The notes beneath the pieces were generated by a model. It searched no databases and was not told where the DNA came from. It worked only from the letters and a program-made list of their open reading frames with translations. This document shows positions 36,823 to 46,124 of a stretch of DNA of 64,000 bases, one piece after another. The translations under genes were made by a program, and so were the position numbers. Each line of letters starts with the position of its first letter. The stretch's first letter is position 1. The stretch comes from CAWBAT01 sp046331665 (GTDB lineage: Bacteria > Acidobacteriota > Terriglobia > Versatilivoradales > Versatilivoraceae): the NCBI GenBank assembly GCA_046331665.1, contig JAXLQK010000015.1, forward strand, positions 1 to 64,000. Reading direction: 5' to 3'.

Positions 36823-37488
36823 ATGGCCAAGCCAACCATTCCAATTACCAAGCCGCCCGTTCATAAGATGCCATCGCCACAACGGCGCCAGCAGATTATC
36901 CAGGTCGCCATGAATCTCTTCTCCCGCAAGGGGTTTGATGGAACCACGACCCGGGAAATTTCCAAAGCGGCTGGAGTAAGTGAAGCCATTATTTTCAGGC
37001 ATTTTGCCACCAAGGAAGATCTCTATGCCGCTATCATCGATTTCATCATTCGAGATTGCGGTGAAACATTTTACTCGGAAATCGGACAGGTCATGCAATC
37101 CAAAGATGACATGGCTGTCTTCGAGACCGTGGCGCTCAAGATCCTGGAGGCGCATTGGAAGGACCCCAGCCTGCTGCGGTTGCTCCTCTTCAGCGGCTTG
37201 GAAGGACATAAGCTTTCCCACCTGTTCATGGAAACCTACGGACGCCCGTTCAATGAATGGCTGGGGAACTATATTTCACAAAGGATGGCGGATAAAGCAT
37301 TCAAGAAGAATCATCCCATGATCCTGGTGCGAGGCTTCCTGGGAATGGTCAGCCACTATTCCCTGACACGAATCCTTTATAAAGACTCCGTGTTGCGAAA
37401 AAGCAACCAGGAGATGGCCCGCGAATTCGCCCAAATTTTTCTGCAGGGGGTTCTTCAAGAACCCTTACGAAAGAAACGGTCCTCATGA
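36823..37488 (+). CDS. TetR-family transcriptional regulator
   Basis: A 221-residue repressor-type regulator. After a short polar N-terminus, the helix-turn-helix spans about residues 22-68: RRQQIIQVAMNLFSRKGFDG, then TTTREISKAAGVSEAIIFRHF. The C-terminal part is all-helical, as expected for ligand binding and dimerisation, and resembles the YcdC/AcrR-like groups that control efflux. Its stop overlaps the start of the membrane-fusion gene (ATGA), so it belongs to the same transcript as the RND pump and very likely regulates it. A palindrome stands in its promoter region. Confidence 0.9.
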   Translation: MAKPTIPITKPPVHKMPSPQRRQQIIQVAMNLFSRKGFDGTTTREISKAAGVSEAIIFRHFATKEDLYAAIIDFIIRDCGETFYSEIGQVMQSKDDMAVFETVALKILEAHWKDPSLLRLLLFSGLEGHKLSHLFMETYGRPFNEWLGNYISQRMADKAFKKNHPMILVRGFLGMVSHYSLTRILYKDSVLRKSNQEMAREFAQIFLQGVLQEPLRKKRSS

Positions 37489-38702
37489 TATTGAAGACTC
37501 TCAGAAAACTACTACTCCCGCTCCTCTTCATCTTGGTGATCCTCAGTGCTGCAGCCTGTTCTCGATCCAAGCCGGCAGAATCCACCTCCGCCAATACCCC
37601 GTCGGATCCCATTGAAGTCAAAACAGGAAAGGTCGTCGAACGGAATGTCGCCCGCTACGTCGAAGTGGTGGGCTCACTGAAAGCGGACGAAGAGGTGGTG
37701 GTGAGCAGTGAAGTCAAAGGCATCATCGAAGAATTGCCGGTGGACTTGGGGAGCCCGGTGAAGCGTGGCCAAATCATCGCCCGGATTTCACAGAAAGAAT
37801 ATCAATGGAGGGTAGACCAGTCCTACGCCGCTCTGCAACAAGTGAAGGCGCGGCTTGGATTGCGCGGTGACGAGGTCCAGGCGAAGGCCGAGCAAAATCC
37901 GGAAGTTCGCCAGGTGAAAGCTTCGCTCGATGAAGCCAAACTCCGTTTTGACCGTGCCAACACGCTGATCAAGAATGGCGACATCGCTCAGGAACAATAT
38001 GACGTTGCAGAAATGGGATTTCGCAGTGCGGAAGCTCGATATCAGGCCGCGTTGGACAATTTCCAGAATCAAGTCGCCCTGGTCGACCAACGCGTTGCCG
38101 AATTGCAGCTCGCCCGAAAACAATTGAACGACGCCACAATTCTTTCTCCGTTGGACGGAATCGTCAGCCAGCGCCACGTGACGCGCGGGGAATACATCAA
38201 GGCGGAAACGCAGCTGGTGACCATTGTAAAATCCAATCCACTGCGCCTGCAGGCCGTGATTCCTGAAGTCGCCGTGTCCTCCATCCAACTGAATCTTCCG
38301 GTCAGCCTGAAGGTAGATGCCTATCCGGACCGCTCCTTTAACGGATTGATCCGCCGCATCAGCCCGGCCCTGGACGAAAAAGCAAGGACCTTGACGGTAG
38401 AAGCAGTTGTCGAAAACAACTCGGGAGAACTGAAGCCGGGATTATTCGCCAAAGTTCGCTTGTTGGTGGACAAACAGTCTCCAGCCGTGATGGTCCCATC
38501 CTCCTCATTGACCACTTTTGCGGGACTTACCAAGCTCTTTGTGATTCAGGATAGCCGGGCCGTGGAGCGCATTGTCAAGACCGGGCTCCAGGACGGCGAT
38601 TACATTGAAATTCTGGAGGGCGCGAAAGTCGGCGAGCGCATTGCCATCGACCGGGTGAGTCGTCTCTCGAATGGGATGGCCGTGAAAGGGAAGGAGTCTT
38701 AA
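37485..38702 (+). CDS. RND efflux periplasmic adaptor (membrane fusion)
   Basis: A 405-residue HlyD/MFP-family adaptor that links the inner-membrane pump to the TolC channel. The N-terminus looks like a lipoprotein signal, with a possible acylation Cys25 in LSAAACSRS, although the residue at -3 is not the usual Leu. The biotinyl-lipoyl halves are VVVSSEVKGIIEELPVDLGS and ATILSPLDGIVSQRHV; they flank an alpha-helical hairpin (about 100-205). The beta-barrel and membrane-proximal domains follow. It overlaps tetR by four bases and abuts the RND gene with no gap. Confidence 0.93.
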   Translation: MILKTLRKLLLPLLFILVILSAAACSRSKPAESTSANTPSDPIEVKTGKVVERNVARYVEVVGSLKADEEVVVSSEVKGIIEELPVDLGSPVKRGQIIARISQKEYQWRVDQSYAALQQVKARLGLRGDEVQAKAEQNPEVRQVKASLDEAKLRFDRANTLIKNGDIAQEQYDVAEMGFRSAEARYQAALDNFQNQVALVDQRVAELQLARKQLNDATILSPLDGIVSQRHVTRGEYIKAETQLVTIVKSNPLRLQAVIPEVAVSSIQLNLPVSLKVDAYPDRSFNGLIRRISPALDEKARTLTVEAVVENNSGELKPGLFAKVRLLVDKQSPAVMVPSSSLTTFAGLTKLFVIQDSRAVERIVKTGLQDGDYIEILEGAKVGERIAIDRVSRLSNGMAVKGKES

Positions 38703-41700
38703 GTGCAGAAACTCGCGGAAATCTGTATTCGTCGTCCCGTTTTCGCCACGATGCTCATCATGGCGCTGGTTGTCATTGGAGGGGCCAGCTACATCAAATT
38801 GGGGGTCGACCTCTTCCCTAAAGTGGATTTCCCGGTGGTGGCGGTCACGACGGTTTTGCCCGGGTCCTCGCCCGAGGAAATCGAGACGGAGATTACCAAG
38901 AAAGTTGAAGAAGCCTGTAACACCGCCAGCGGCATTGATGAGATGCGTTCGGTTTCTCTGGAGGGGGTGTCTCAGGTCTTTGTGACGTTTGTCCTCGAAC
39001 GCGATCCAGCGGAGGCGGCGCAGGACATCCGGGACCGGGTGGGCCGCATCGTCGGCACCCTGCCCCGGGATATCGATCCACCGGTGATCGAAAAAATGGA
39101 CCCGGACGCTTTTCCCGTCGTCTCCATCGCCATTTCGGCGGCTCGTCCCACTCGCGAGATCACGGAAATTTCGGACAAGCAAATCAAGCAGTCGCTTGAA
39201 TCGTTGAATGGAGTTGGGCAGGTCCGCTTTGTCGGCGACCGAAAACGGGAAATTCACATCTGGTTGAACCCCGACAAACTTCGCTCCTATAACTTGACGA
39301 TCGATGAAGTCCGCAGGGCGCTGGCCTCGCAGAATGTCGAAATCCCCGGAGGCTGGGTCGAACATGGAATCCAGGAACTCACCCTTCGTACCCTGGGCCG
39401 CGTCCATAAGGTGGAAGAATTCAACGACATCATCCTCAAGACGGTAAATGGATCACCGGTGCGTGTCTCGGATGTGGCGGTCGTCGAAGACGGCGTCGAA
39501 GAGCCACGTTCCCTGGCACGCCTGAACGGTAAAGAAGCCATTGTTCTCGAAGTGCGCAAGCAATCCGGCACGAATACCCTGAGCGTCGTTGCGGCCGTCA
39601 AGGAACGGCTGGATGATCTGAAGCGAATCCTGCCGCCCGATTTCAAGATCCTCATCCTTCGCGACCAGTCCACCTTTGTCCAAAACTCCTTTGATGCGGT
39701 TCAGGAGCATCTGATTCTCGGCGGTCTCTTTGCCGCCCTGGTGTGTCTCCTGTTCATCGCCAACTTGCGAGCCACCCTGATTGCCGCAATCGCCATCCCC
39801 ACCTCCATTATCTCCACCTATACCTTGATGTGGTATATGGGATTTACGCTCAACAACATGACGATGCTCGCACTCACCCTGAGTGTCGGGATTGTCATCG
39901 ATGATGCCGTGGTGGTCTTGGAAAACATCTTTCGCTTCATCGAAGAGAAAAACATGCCTCCGATGCAGGCTGCCAAAGAAGCCACGGCCGACATCGGTCT
40001 GGCCGTCATGGCGACGACAATGTCGCTGGTCATTATTTTTCTGCCGGTAGCTTTCATGGGGGGTATCGTCGGCCGGTTCATGAGCAGTTTCGGATTCACG
40101 GCCGCCTTCTCGATTTTAGTTTCCCTGCTGGTGAGTTTCACTCTTACCCCGATGCTTTGTTCCCGCTTTCTCAAGAAATCCTCCGATGACGCGGCGCATC
40201 ACCGGAAGTCCACCAAGGAATCGAAGTTTTATTCATGGATAGAACGCAGCTACGTCCGCCTGCTCGTCTGGTCGATGAAGCATCGGCTGGCGATATCCCT
40301 TCTCTCGATCGGAGTGGTCTTTTCGTCGATCCCGCTTTTCATGCTGACCGGGAAGGACTTCATCCCCCAGGACGATCAAAGCCAGATCGAAGTTCTGGCC
40401 AAGAGCCCGGATGGCACTTCGCTCCGGGGGAGTACGATGCTGGTCGAGCAGCTTGAAAAAGAGTTGGGCACCCTGCCCGGCGTTTCTTCCATCCTCTCGA
40501 CGGTAGGAGCCGACGCCCAACGCCAGGTAAATTTCGCCACCTTGTCGTTGCAGCTCGTTCCGATCAACCAACGAAAACAATCTCAGGCAGAGATCATGGA
40601 GCTGGCCCGGCACAAGATGGACAAGTACAAGAACGATCTCCGCGTGGCAATTCAATATCCCAACTATTTTTCAGCAGGCGGTTTCACCAACGCGGATTTA
40701 CTCTACACCATCCAAGGCCCGGATTTGGAGAGGTTGGCGGAATATTCCGAAAAGATTCGCCAAATTGTGAAAGCGATTCCGGGGGTGGTGGACATCAATA
40801 CCACTTTGGAACTGGGAAAGCCTGAATTGCGTGTCCACATTAACCGGGCGAAAGCCGCCGATCTGGGAGTGGATGTGCAAGCCATCGCCGGGAGTTTGCG
40901 TACCATGGTGGCGGGAGAAGAAGTCAGTGCCTATCGTGAAGGGGACAACCGCTATGAGGTACGCTTGCAAGTCGCTCTCGAAAATCGCTCCAGCGCCGAA
41001 CCTTTGTCGAGACTGTACATCCCTTCGCCAACCATCGGGAATGTGCAGCTCAGCAATGTCGTCACCCTCAACGAAGGCGTCGGCCCGGGACAGATTGACC
41101 GGTATAACCGGCAGCGACAGGTAACCATCAGCGGCAATATTGAGCGCGGACAGGCTCTCAGTAATGTCCTGGCTAAACTGGAGCCTTCGGTCGCCTCACT
41201 GAATTTGGATCCGACATATCAAACCGGGCTGCAAGGAAGAAGCCGCGAGTTGGGACGGGCCGGGCTGGCTTTCATCCTGGCCTTTCTTCTTTCCGGGATC
41301 TTCATGTACATGGTCTTGGCTGCACAGTTTGAGAGCTTCCTGCACCCGGTCACAATTCTCTTGAGTCTTCCCATGTCGATCCCCTTTGCCTTGATTTCGC
41401 TTTATGCGTTTCATCAAACGATCAATATTTTTTCTTCGTTGGGCATCTTGATGTTGTTCGGAGTGGTCAAAAAGAATTCGATTTTGCAGATTGACCATAT
41501 CAATAAATTGCGCGAACAGGGAATGTCCCGCTTCGATGCGGTCATCCTGGGCTGCCAGGATCGACTAAGGCCGATTTTGATGACGACCTTTGCCCTCGTG
41601 GCAGGAATGCTGCCAATGGCGTTCGGCGTGGGAGCGGGTTCGGGCATGCGTCGTTCGGTGGCCATTATTGTCATCGGCGGCCAGAGCTTATGCCTCCTAT

Positions 41701-41864
41701 TGACCCTGCTGGCGATCCCCGTCGCTTACTCCCTTTTTGACGATCTGGCCACTTCCCCGCTATGGAGTCGGATAGCTCAATTTGCCTCCGCCGTTCGGAC
41801 TCGGTTCTGGGAACGGCTGGCGGCTTCTTTTTCAGCCTTTTTGAGTCTCATTGGACGAAGTTAG
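38703..41864 (+). CDS. RND-family inner-membrane efflux transporter
   Basis: A 1053-residue proton-driven pump of the HAE1/AcrB-like group. It starts at a GTG with AAGGAG seven bases before it. Twelve membrane segments are visible, with a large periplasmic loop after segments 1 and 7. TM4 carries the proton-relay pair in SVGIVIDDAVVVLEN. The N-terminus (CIRRPVFATMLIMALVVIGG) and GGIVGRFMSSFGFTAAFSIL are typical family signatures. It acts with the adaptor upstream and the TolC-like channel downstream to expel drugs, detergents or other toxic compounds. Substrates cannot be predicted. Confidence 0.95.
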   Translation: MQKLAEICIRRPVFATMLIMALVVIGGASYIKLGVDLFPKVDFPVVAVTTVLPGSSPEEIETEITKKVEEACNTASGIDEMRSVSLEGVSQVFVTFVLERDPAEAAQDIRDRVGRIVGTLPRDIDPPVIEKMDPDAFPVVSIAISAARPTREITEISDKQIKQSLESLNGVGQVRFVGDRKREIHIWLNPDKLRSYNLTIDEVRRALASQNVEIPGGWVEHGIQELTLRTLGRVHKVEEFNDIILKTVNGSPVRVSDVAVVEDGVEEPRSLARLNGKEAIVLEVRKQSGTNTLSVVAAVKERLDDLKRILPPDFKILILRDQSTFVQNSFDAVQEHLILGGLFAALVCLLFIANLRATLIAAIAIPTSIISTYTLMWYMGFTLNNMTMLALTLSVGIVIDDAVVVLENIFRFIEEKNMPPMQAAKEATADIGLAVMATTMSLVIIFLPVAFMGGIVGRFMSSFGFTAAFSILVSLLVSFTLTPMLCSRFLKKSSDDAAHHRKSTKESKFYSWIERSYVRLLVWSMKHRLAISLLSIGVVFSSIPLFMLTGKDFIPQDDQSQIEVLAKSPDGTSLRGSTMLVEQLEKELGTLPGVSSILSTVGADAQRQVNFATLSLQLVPINQRKQSQAEIMELARHKMDKYKNDLRVAIQYPNYFSAGGFTNADLLYTIQGPDLERLAEYSEKIRQIVKAIPGVVDINTTLELGKPELRVHINRAKAADLGVDVQAIAGSLRTMVAGEEVSAYREGDNRYEVRLQVALENRSSAEPLSRLYIPSPTIGNVQLSNVVTLNEGVGPGQIDRYNRQRQVTISGNIERGQALSNVLAKLEPSVASLNLDPTYQTGLQGRSRELGRAGLAFILAFLLSGIFMYMVLAAQFESFLHPVTILLSLPMSIPFALISLYAFHQTINIFSSLGILMLFGVVKKNSILQIDHINKLREQGMSRFDAVILGCQDRLRPILMTTFALVAGMLPMAFGVGAGSGMRRSVAIIVIGGQSLCLLLTLLAIPVAYSLFDDLATSPLWSRIAQFASAVRTRFWERLAASFSAFLSLIGRS

Positions 41865-41987
41865 TGACGGACGGCATCGGGAATTGAGCGGCCCGAGTCC
41901 CAAATGAAGAAGAGTGCTCCAGATTTTATTTGACGTGAAGTGGTAACGCACCAGCAATATTTCTAGACGAGGGGGAGAGGGTTTTTC

Positions 41988-43688
41988 ATGCGTGCGCGAT
42001 TGGAGTTCTTGAAACCTTTGTTTTTCTTTCTCGTGACGATCTGTCTTCTGCCCACGGCAACAATCGCAGAAGACCAGGAAGTCAAGAGTAGAGAAATTCC
42101 CTTCGAGCTTGTAGGGATCGACACTGGCCACGAGCGGAAGATTTCTCTTCAAGAATCCATTGAATTGGCGCTACGCAACAGCCCAGGCGTCAAAGTGGAG
42201 CAGGCCAATACGGAAATCGCCCGGCTGGCCATCAAAGCCGCCCAGGGCCATTACGACCCGAATCTCGGCGTTGGCCCGCGTTACCAGTCTCAAACCGTCC
42301 CGGTAGGGAGTCTCCTTGGAGGTGGACTCAACGGCGCCGTCTCAACCGATACGGCAGCCTGGGATGTTACCTGGAAGCAGTTATTTTCCAGTGGCGGGAA
42401 TGTCTCGGTTCTTTTTGACAGCAATCGACTCGCAACGAACAACCTGTTCACCAACCTGAGCCCCCAATACAATACCTTTCTCTCCTTCAATTTCACACAG
42501 CCGCTGCTGCGCGATTTGAAAATTGATCCTGTACGGCGGGAAATTCGCATTGCGAAGAACCAGTCGGACCTGAGTGATGTTCAGTTCCGCATGAAAGTGA
42601 TTGATACGGTAACAGCGGTGGTCTCAGCCTATTGGGTCCTGCACTACACCTATAGCGACATGGAGGTCAAACGCGAGACGGTCCAATGGGCACGGGACCA
42701 ACTCGAAACGAACAAGCGATTGGCGGCGGCCGGCTCTCTCCCTAAAGTCCAGATCGCCGAAGCCGAAGCCGAATTGGAGCGCCGTAAAGGGGACCTCCTG
42801 CTGACGATGGATGAAGTGAATCGCGCGGAGAATGTGTTTAAGCAGTTGATCCTTCCCGACCGTTCCGATCCCCTGTGGAAGGAAAATTTGAGGCCGTCAG
42901 ACTTGGCCGAGCTTCGAACGGTAGGCATGGAGTTCTCGGAAGCCGTACAACGAGCCATGTCCGGCAGGCCGGAACTCGTCCAGCTCAACCTGCAATCCAA
43001 AGCAAACCAGATTGATCGGAGCTTTTTTGAATCGGAAGCCAAGCCTCAGTTGGACTTGGTTGCGAGCTATCTGAGCACAGGACTGGCAGGGACCTTCTTT
43101 GTGCAACCCAATTTTTTCAACCAGCAAACCGCAGTGATTTTTGACCGTCTCAACGAACTTTCCAGTATTGCGGGATTGCCGCCCGTTTTCCCTCCCACCG
43201 GCACGGTAGGACTCCCTGAAAACTTCTTGGGCGGATATGGGACCTCGCTCGAAAACCTCTTCGCACAACGCTACCGGACGGTCCAGGTCGGAGTTCAGCT
43301 CAATTTCCCCATCCGGAATCGAACCGCCCAAGCCAATCTGGCCCGAACCAAGGTTGTAGGTCGCCAAATTGAATACCTTCGTCAGCAAACCGAACAGGCT
43401 ATTGAGGCAGATGTTCGTAATTCCTTGCAGGGAGCTATCTCAGCCCGAGAGCGCGTTGGAGTCGCCCGTGCAGGCCGGGAGGCCAGCCAGATACAGCTCG
43501 AGAGCGAGGAGCGCCGCTTCAGAGTGGGAGCCACCACCAGCTTCTTTGTTTTCACCCGTCAAAACCAGCTCTCGGAAGCCAAAAGCCGCGAGATTCGAAC
43601 CCTGGCAGAATTCAACGTAGCATTGACCCAGCTGTATCGGGCCACGGCCGACACCCTACAAATTTTTAACGTTCAATTGACCAAGTAG
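41988..43688 (+). CDS. TolC-family outer-membrane efflux protein
   Basis: A 566-residue outer-membrane channel. A signal peptide (about 1-27) is followed by two outer-membrane efflux (OEP) repeats rich in long amphipathic helices; typical stretches are ISLQESIELALRNSPGVKVEQ, EAEAELERRKGDLLLTMDEV and RVGVARAGREASQIQLESEER. The start follows a strong GGGGGAGAGG site. Placed 123 bp after the RND pump, it completes a tripartite tetR-MFP-RND-OMF system in one locus. The protein is longer than E. coli TolC, with extra residues in the middle (about 340-430). Confidence 0.9.
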   Translation: MRARLEFLKPLFFFLVTICLLPTATIAEDQEVKSREIPFELVGIDTGHERKISLQESIELALRNSPGVKVEQANTEIARLAIKAAQGHYDPNLGVGPRYQSQTVPVGSLLGGGLNGAVSTDTAAWDVTWKQLFSSGGNVSVLFDSNRLATNNLFTNLSPQYNTFLSFNFTQPLLRDLKIDPVRREIRIAKNQSDLSDVQFRMKVIDTVTAVVSAYWVLHYTYSDMEVKRETVQWARDQLETNKRLAAAGSLPKVQIAEAEAELERRKGDLLLTMDEVNRAENVFKQLILPDRSDPLWKENLRPSDLAELRTVGMEFSEAVQRAMSGRPELVQLNLQSKANQIDRSFFESEAKPQLDLVASYLSTGLAGTFFVQPNFFNQQTAVIFDRLNELSSIAGLPPVFPPTGTVGLPENFLGGYGTSLENLFAQRYRTVQVGVQLNFPIRNRTAQANLARTKVVGRQIEYLRQQTEQAIEADVRNSLQGAISARERVGVARAGREASQIQLESEERRFRVGATTSFFVFTRQNQLSEAKSREIRTLAEFNVALTQLYRATADTLQIFNVQLTK

Positions 43689-43711
43689 GATTGAGCAATT
43701 CAAAAGCTATC

Positions 43712-43737
43712 GCCTCGTCGCAATTGGCGACCGAGGC
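43712..43737. other. Imperfect hairpin after the efflux operon
   Basis: GCCTCG-TCGC and GCGA-C-CGAGGC form a ten-pair stem with one bulged base, about 25 bp after the tolC-like stop and between convergent genes. There is no U-run on either side, so it may be only a weak transcription barrier. Confidence 0.35.
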
Positions 43738-43864
43738 CAGTCAGGCGTGGCGACGCTCAGATCCGATGACTGCTGCTCCAAACGAGAGGCCAGATTTCAT
43801 GGGCCCCCAGAGAGACTCACGGTCTGGCTTGGTGGGCGTACTCGAACGGTTTTGGAGCCGGAAA

Positions 43865-44830
43865 TTACGAGGACTCATCCCGCTCCCTTTCGAGAGGAAT
43901 TTGGGTGGAAGCCTTCTCCCCTGCCGGTTTCCAAATCAGAGAAGCAACGATCGAGATCAGTAGAATCCCTCCGACAACGGCAAGAGCAGTTCCCACAGGG
44001 ATCTTCCAAAGATCGGAAAAGACCATCTTCAGTCCGACAAAGATAAGAATTGCCGACAGGCCGTACTGCAAATAAGCAAAGAGTTGAATGATTCCTGAGA
44101 GGGCGAAAAAGATCGAACGCAGCCCCAGGATGGCAAAAATGTTGGAGGTGTAAACAATAAACGGATCGTGACTAATGGCCAGGACGGCCGGGATGGAATC
44201 CACGGCAAAGGCAAGGTCAGTCGTTTCCAAAAGCAGCAGGACCACAAATAGGGGGGTCGCCGTTACCCTTCCCTCCCTGCGGGTGAAGAATTTCCCGCCC
44301 ACATAGTCCTTCGTGATAGGCAGCCAACGATGGCAAAGCCGTAAGAGGGGATTTTTCTCTGGATGCAGTTCCTTCTCTTTCTGGAATGCCATCTTGATTC
44401 CCGTGAAGATCAAAAGTCCCCCAAAGACAAAGATGATCCAATGAAAGCGGCGAATGAGAGATATTCCCATCACAATAAAGCAGGCTCGCATGAGGATGGC
44501 GCCCAGAATGCCCCAAAACAACACGCGGTGCTGATATCGCCGGTCGACCCGGAAATAGCTGAAGATCATCAAGAAGACGAAGAGATTGTCAACGCTGAGG
44601 GCTTCTTCGATCAGGTATCCGGTCAAGAACTCCATGGCTTTTACCGGTCCGCGCCAATAATAAATCCCGAGATTGAATACAAGCGCCAGGCCGACCCAGA
44701 AACAACACCAGAGCAGCGCCTCTTTGAGGTTGACGATGTGGGCGCGGCGATGGAACACCCCGAGGTCAATCCCTAGTAGCATCAGGACAAACAGGGTAAA
44801 TCCCCCCCACAATACAAGGTCATGATTCAT
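43865..44830 (-). CDS. TerC-family membrane protein
   Basis: An integral membrane protein of about 321 residues with about nine hydrophobic segments. It starts MNHDLVLWGGFTLFVLMLLG; the frame is open further upstream but this ATG fits the family N-terminus. The TerC signatures are LIEEALSVDNLFVFLMIFSYF and ETTDLAFAVDSIPAVLAIS, both with conserved acidic residues inside membrane segments. TerC-type proteins are linked to manganese export and metal loading of secreted enzymes in other bacteria. It is divergent from a cation diffusion facilitator gene, which supports a metal-ion role for this pair. Confidence 0.92.
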   Translation of the reverse strand: MNHDLVLWGGFTLFVLMLLGIDLGVFHRRAHIVNLKEALLWCCFWVGLALVFNLGIYYWRGPVKAMEFLTGYLIEEALSVDNLFVFLMIFSYFRVDRRYQHRVLFWGILGAILMRACFIVMGISLIRRFHWIIFVFGGLLIFTGIKMAFQKEKELHPEKNPLLRLCHRWLPITKDYVGGKFFTRREGRVTATPLFVVLLLLETTDLAFAVDSIPAVLAISHDPFIVYTSNIFAILGLRSIFFALSGIIQLFAYLQYGLSAILIFVGLKMVFSDLWKIPVGTALAVVGGILLISIVASLIWKPAGEKASTQIPLERERDESS

Positions 44831-45032
44831 GGGTATACGATCCTGGCTTCGATGGCAATGAGTCCGTCCCTGATAAACTGAAAACAGATAGGCCGATCCA
44901 CGACTCCCCTTCAGTCTTTCCCCTTTTTGGGGAGAAGGAGTCTGCAAGCCAATTTCAGCCTGCATTGTCATTATGCCAAATTGAAAGAGGAAAGCCGATG
45001 TCCTTTTAACGATTGATTTCTCTGAACAAGTT

Positions 45033-46019
45033 TTGAAAAAATGGCGTGATTTTGGGGAGGTTGAGATCCAAGCGTTAAAAGTTAGAAGCGAACACCACGA
45101 AAAAGCCAACACCGCCATTCGTACGGCGCTCCTGGGAATCCTGGTCAATGGAGCCCTGGCTATAACCAAGCTCATTGCAGGGATCCTCGGGAATTGTTAT
45201 GCCTTGATTGCCGATGCCGTGGAATCGATGACGGACATCTTCAGTTCCTTCGTGGTGTGGCAAGGACTCTCCCTCTCGCTGCAGCCCCCCGACACTGACC
45301 ATCCCTACGGCCACGGCAAGGCAGAACCTCTCGCCGCTTCGTTCGTGTCCTTGACATTATTGGCGGCGGCGACGGGCATAGCCATTCAAGCCGTCCGTGA
45401 AATCCAGACCCCGCATCACGCCCCCAAGCTGTTTACCATTTGGGTACTGCTCCTGGTGGTGATTATCAAAGAAAGCTGGTTTCGGTTTGTCTACAAGGTG
45501 GGAAATCAGGTCACCAGCACGGCAGTCCGGACGGATGCCTTCCATCATCGCAGTGACGCGATTACTTCGGCGGCCGCGGCCGTCGGGATTACGATAGCCC
45601 TGGTCGGCGGCAAGGGATATGAAGTCGCCGACGACTACGCCGCTCTCTTTGCCAGCGGCATCATTGTCTGGAACGCAATTCGGCTTCTCCGACCCGCCAT
45701 CGATGAGTTGATGGACGCGACTCCCAGGGAGGCCATTCAGGAGGAGATCACCGAAGTGGCTCTGCACTGCAACGGGGTATTGGCGGTGGAAAAGATACTG
45801 ACCCGGAAAGCGGGTCTATCCTATTGGGTGGACATGCATATTGAAGTGGATAAAGATCTCACCGTGGAGGCCGCCCACACGCTTTCGCACATCGTCAAAG
45901 ACAGCATCCGAGGAAAATTTCCCCAGGTCGCGGAAGTGCTGATTCACATTGAACCGCATCTTCACCCGCATCTACATCCACACCCCATGGAGAAAGCGAA
46001 AGCCGAAGGGATCAAATAG
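45033..46019 (+). CDS. Cation diffusion facilitator (CDF) transporter
   Basis: A 328-residue divalent-cation exporter. Six membrane segments are expected (about 28-215). The metal-site motifs are SxxD-type YALIADAVESMTD in TM2 and FHHRSDAITS in TM5. The C-terminal cytoplasmic domain (about 220-310) has the ferredoxin-like fold of the family, with VDMHIEVDKDLTVEAAH. The final tail is His-rich (PHLHPHLHPHP), which may bind metal. The start codon is uncertain: the TTG at 45033 lacks a clear ribosome site and no better start is visible. It is divergent from terC across about 200 bp. Confidence 0.9.
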   Translation: MKKWRDFGEVEIQALKVRSEHHEKANTAIRTALLGILVNGALAITKLIAGILGNCYALIADAVESMTDIFSSFVVWQGLSLSLQPPDTDHPYGHGKAEPLAASFVSLTLLAAATGIAIQAVREIQTPHHAPKLFTIWVLLLVVIIKESWFRFVYKVGNQVTSTAVRTDAFHHRSDAITSAAAAVGITIALVGGKGYEVADDYAALFASGIIVWNAIRLLRPAIDELMDATPREAIQEEITEVALHCNGVLAVEKILTRKAGLSYWVDMHIEVDKDLTVEAAHTLSHIVKDSIRGKFPQVAEVLIHIEPHLHPHLHPHPMEKAKAEGIK

Positions 46020-46124
46020 CCGGCAGATTGCAGAAGGCAGTTGGTGGAGAGCACTGGTAGAAGATCTCCAATATCCGGATTTCTGCGGTCCGTCCGTCGC
46101 TATCTACCTTCTGGTTTCACTCCT

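Noticed and set aside
44831..45032. yybP-ykoY manganese riboswitch upstream of terC
   Set aside because: A GGGGAGT string occurs on the minus strand, but the remaining conserved parts of the aptamer are not visible.
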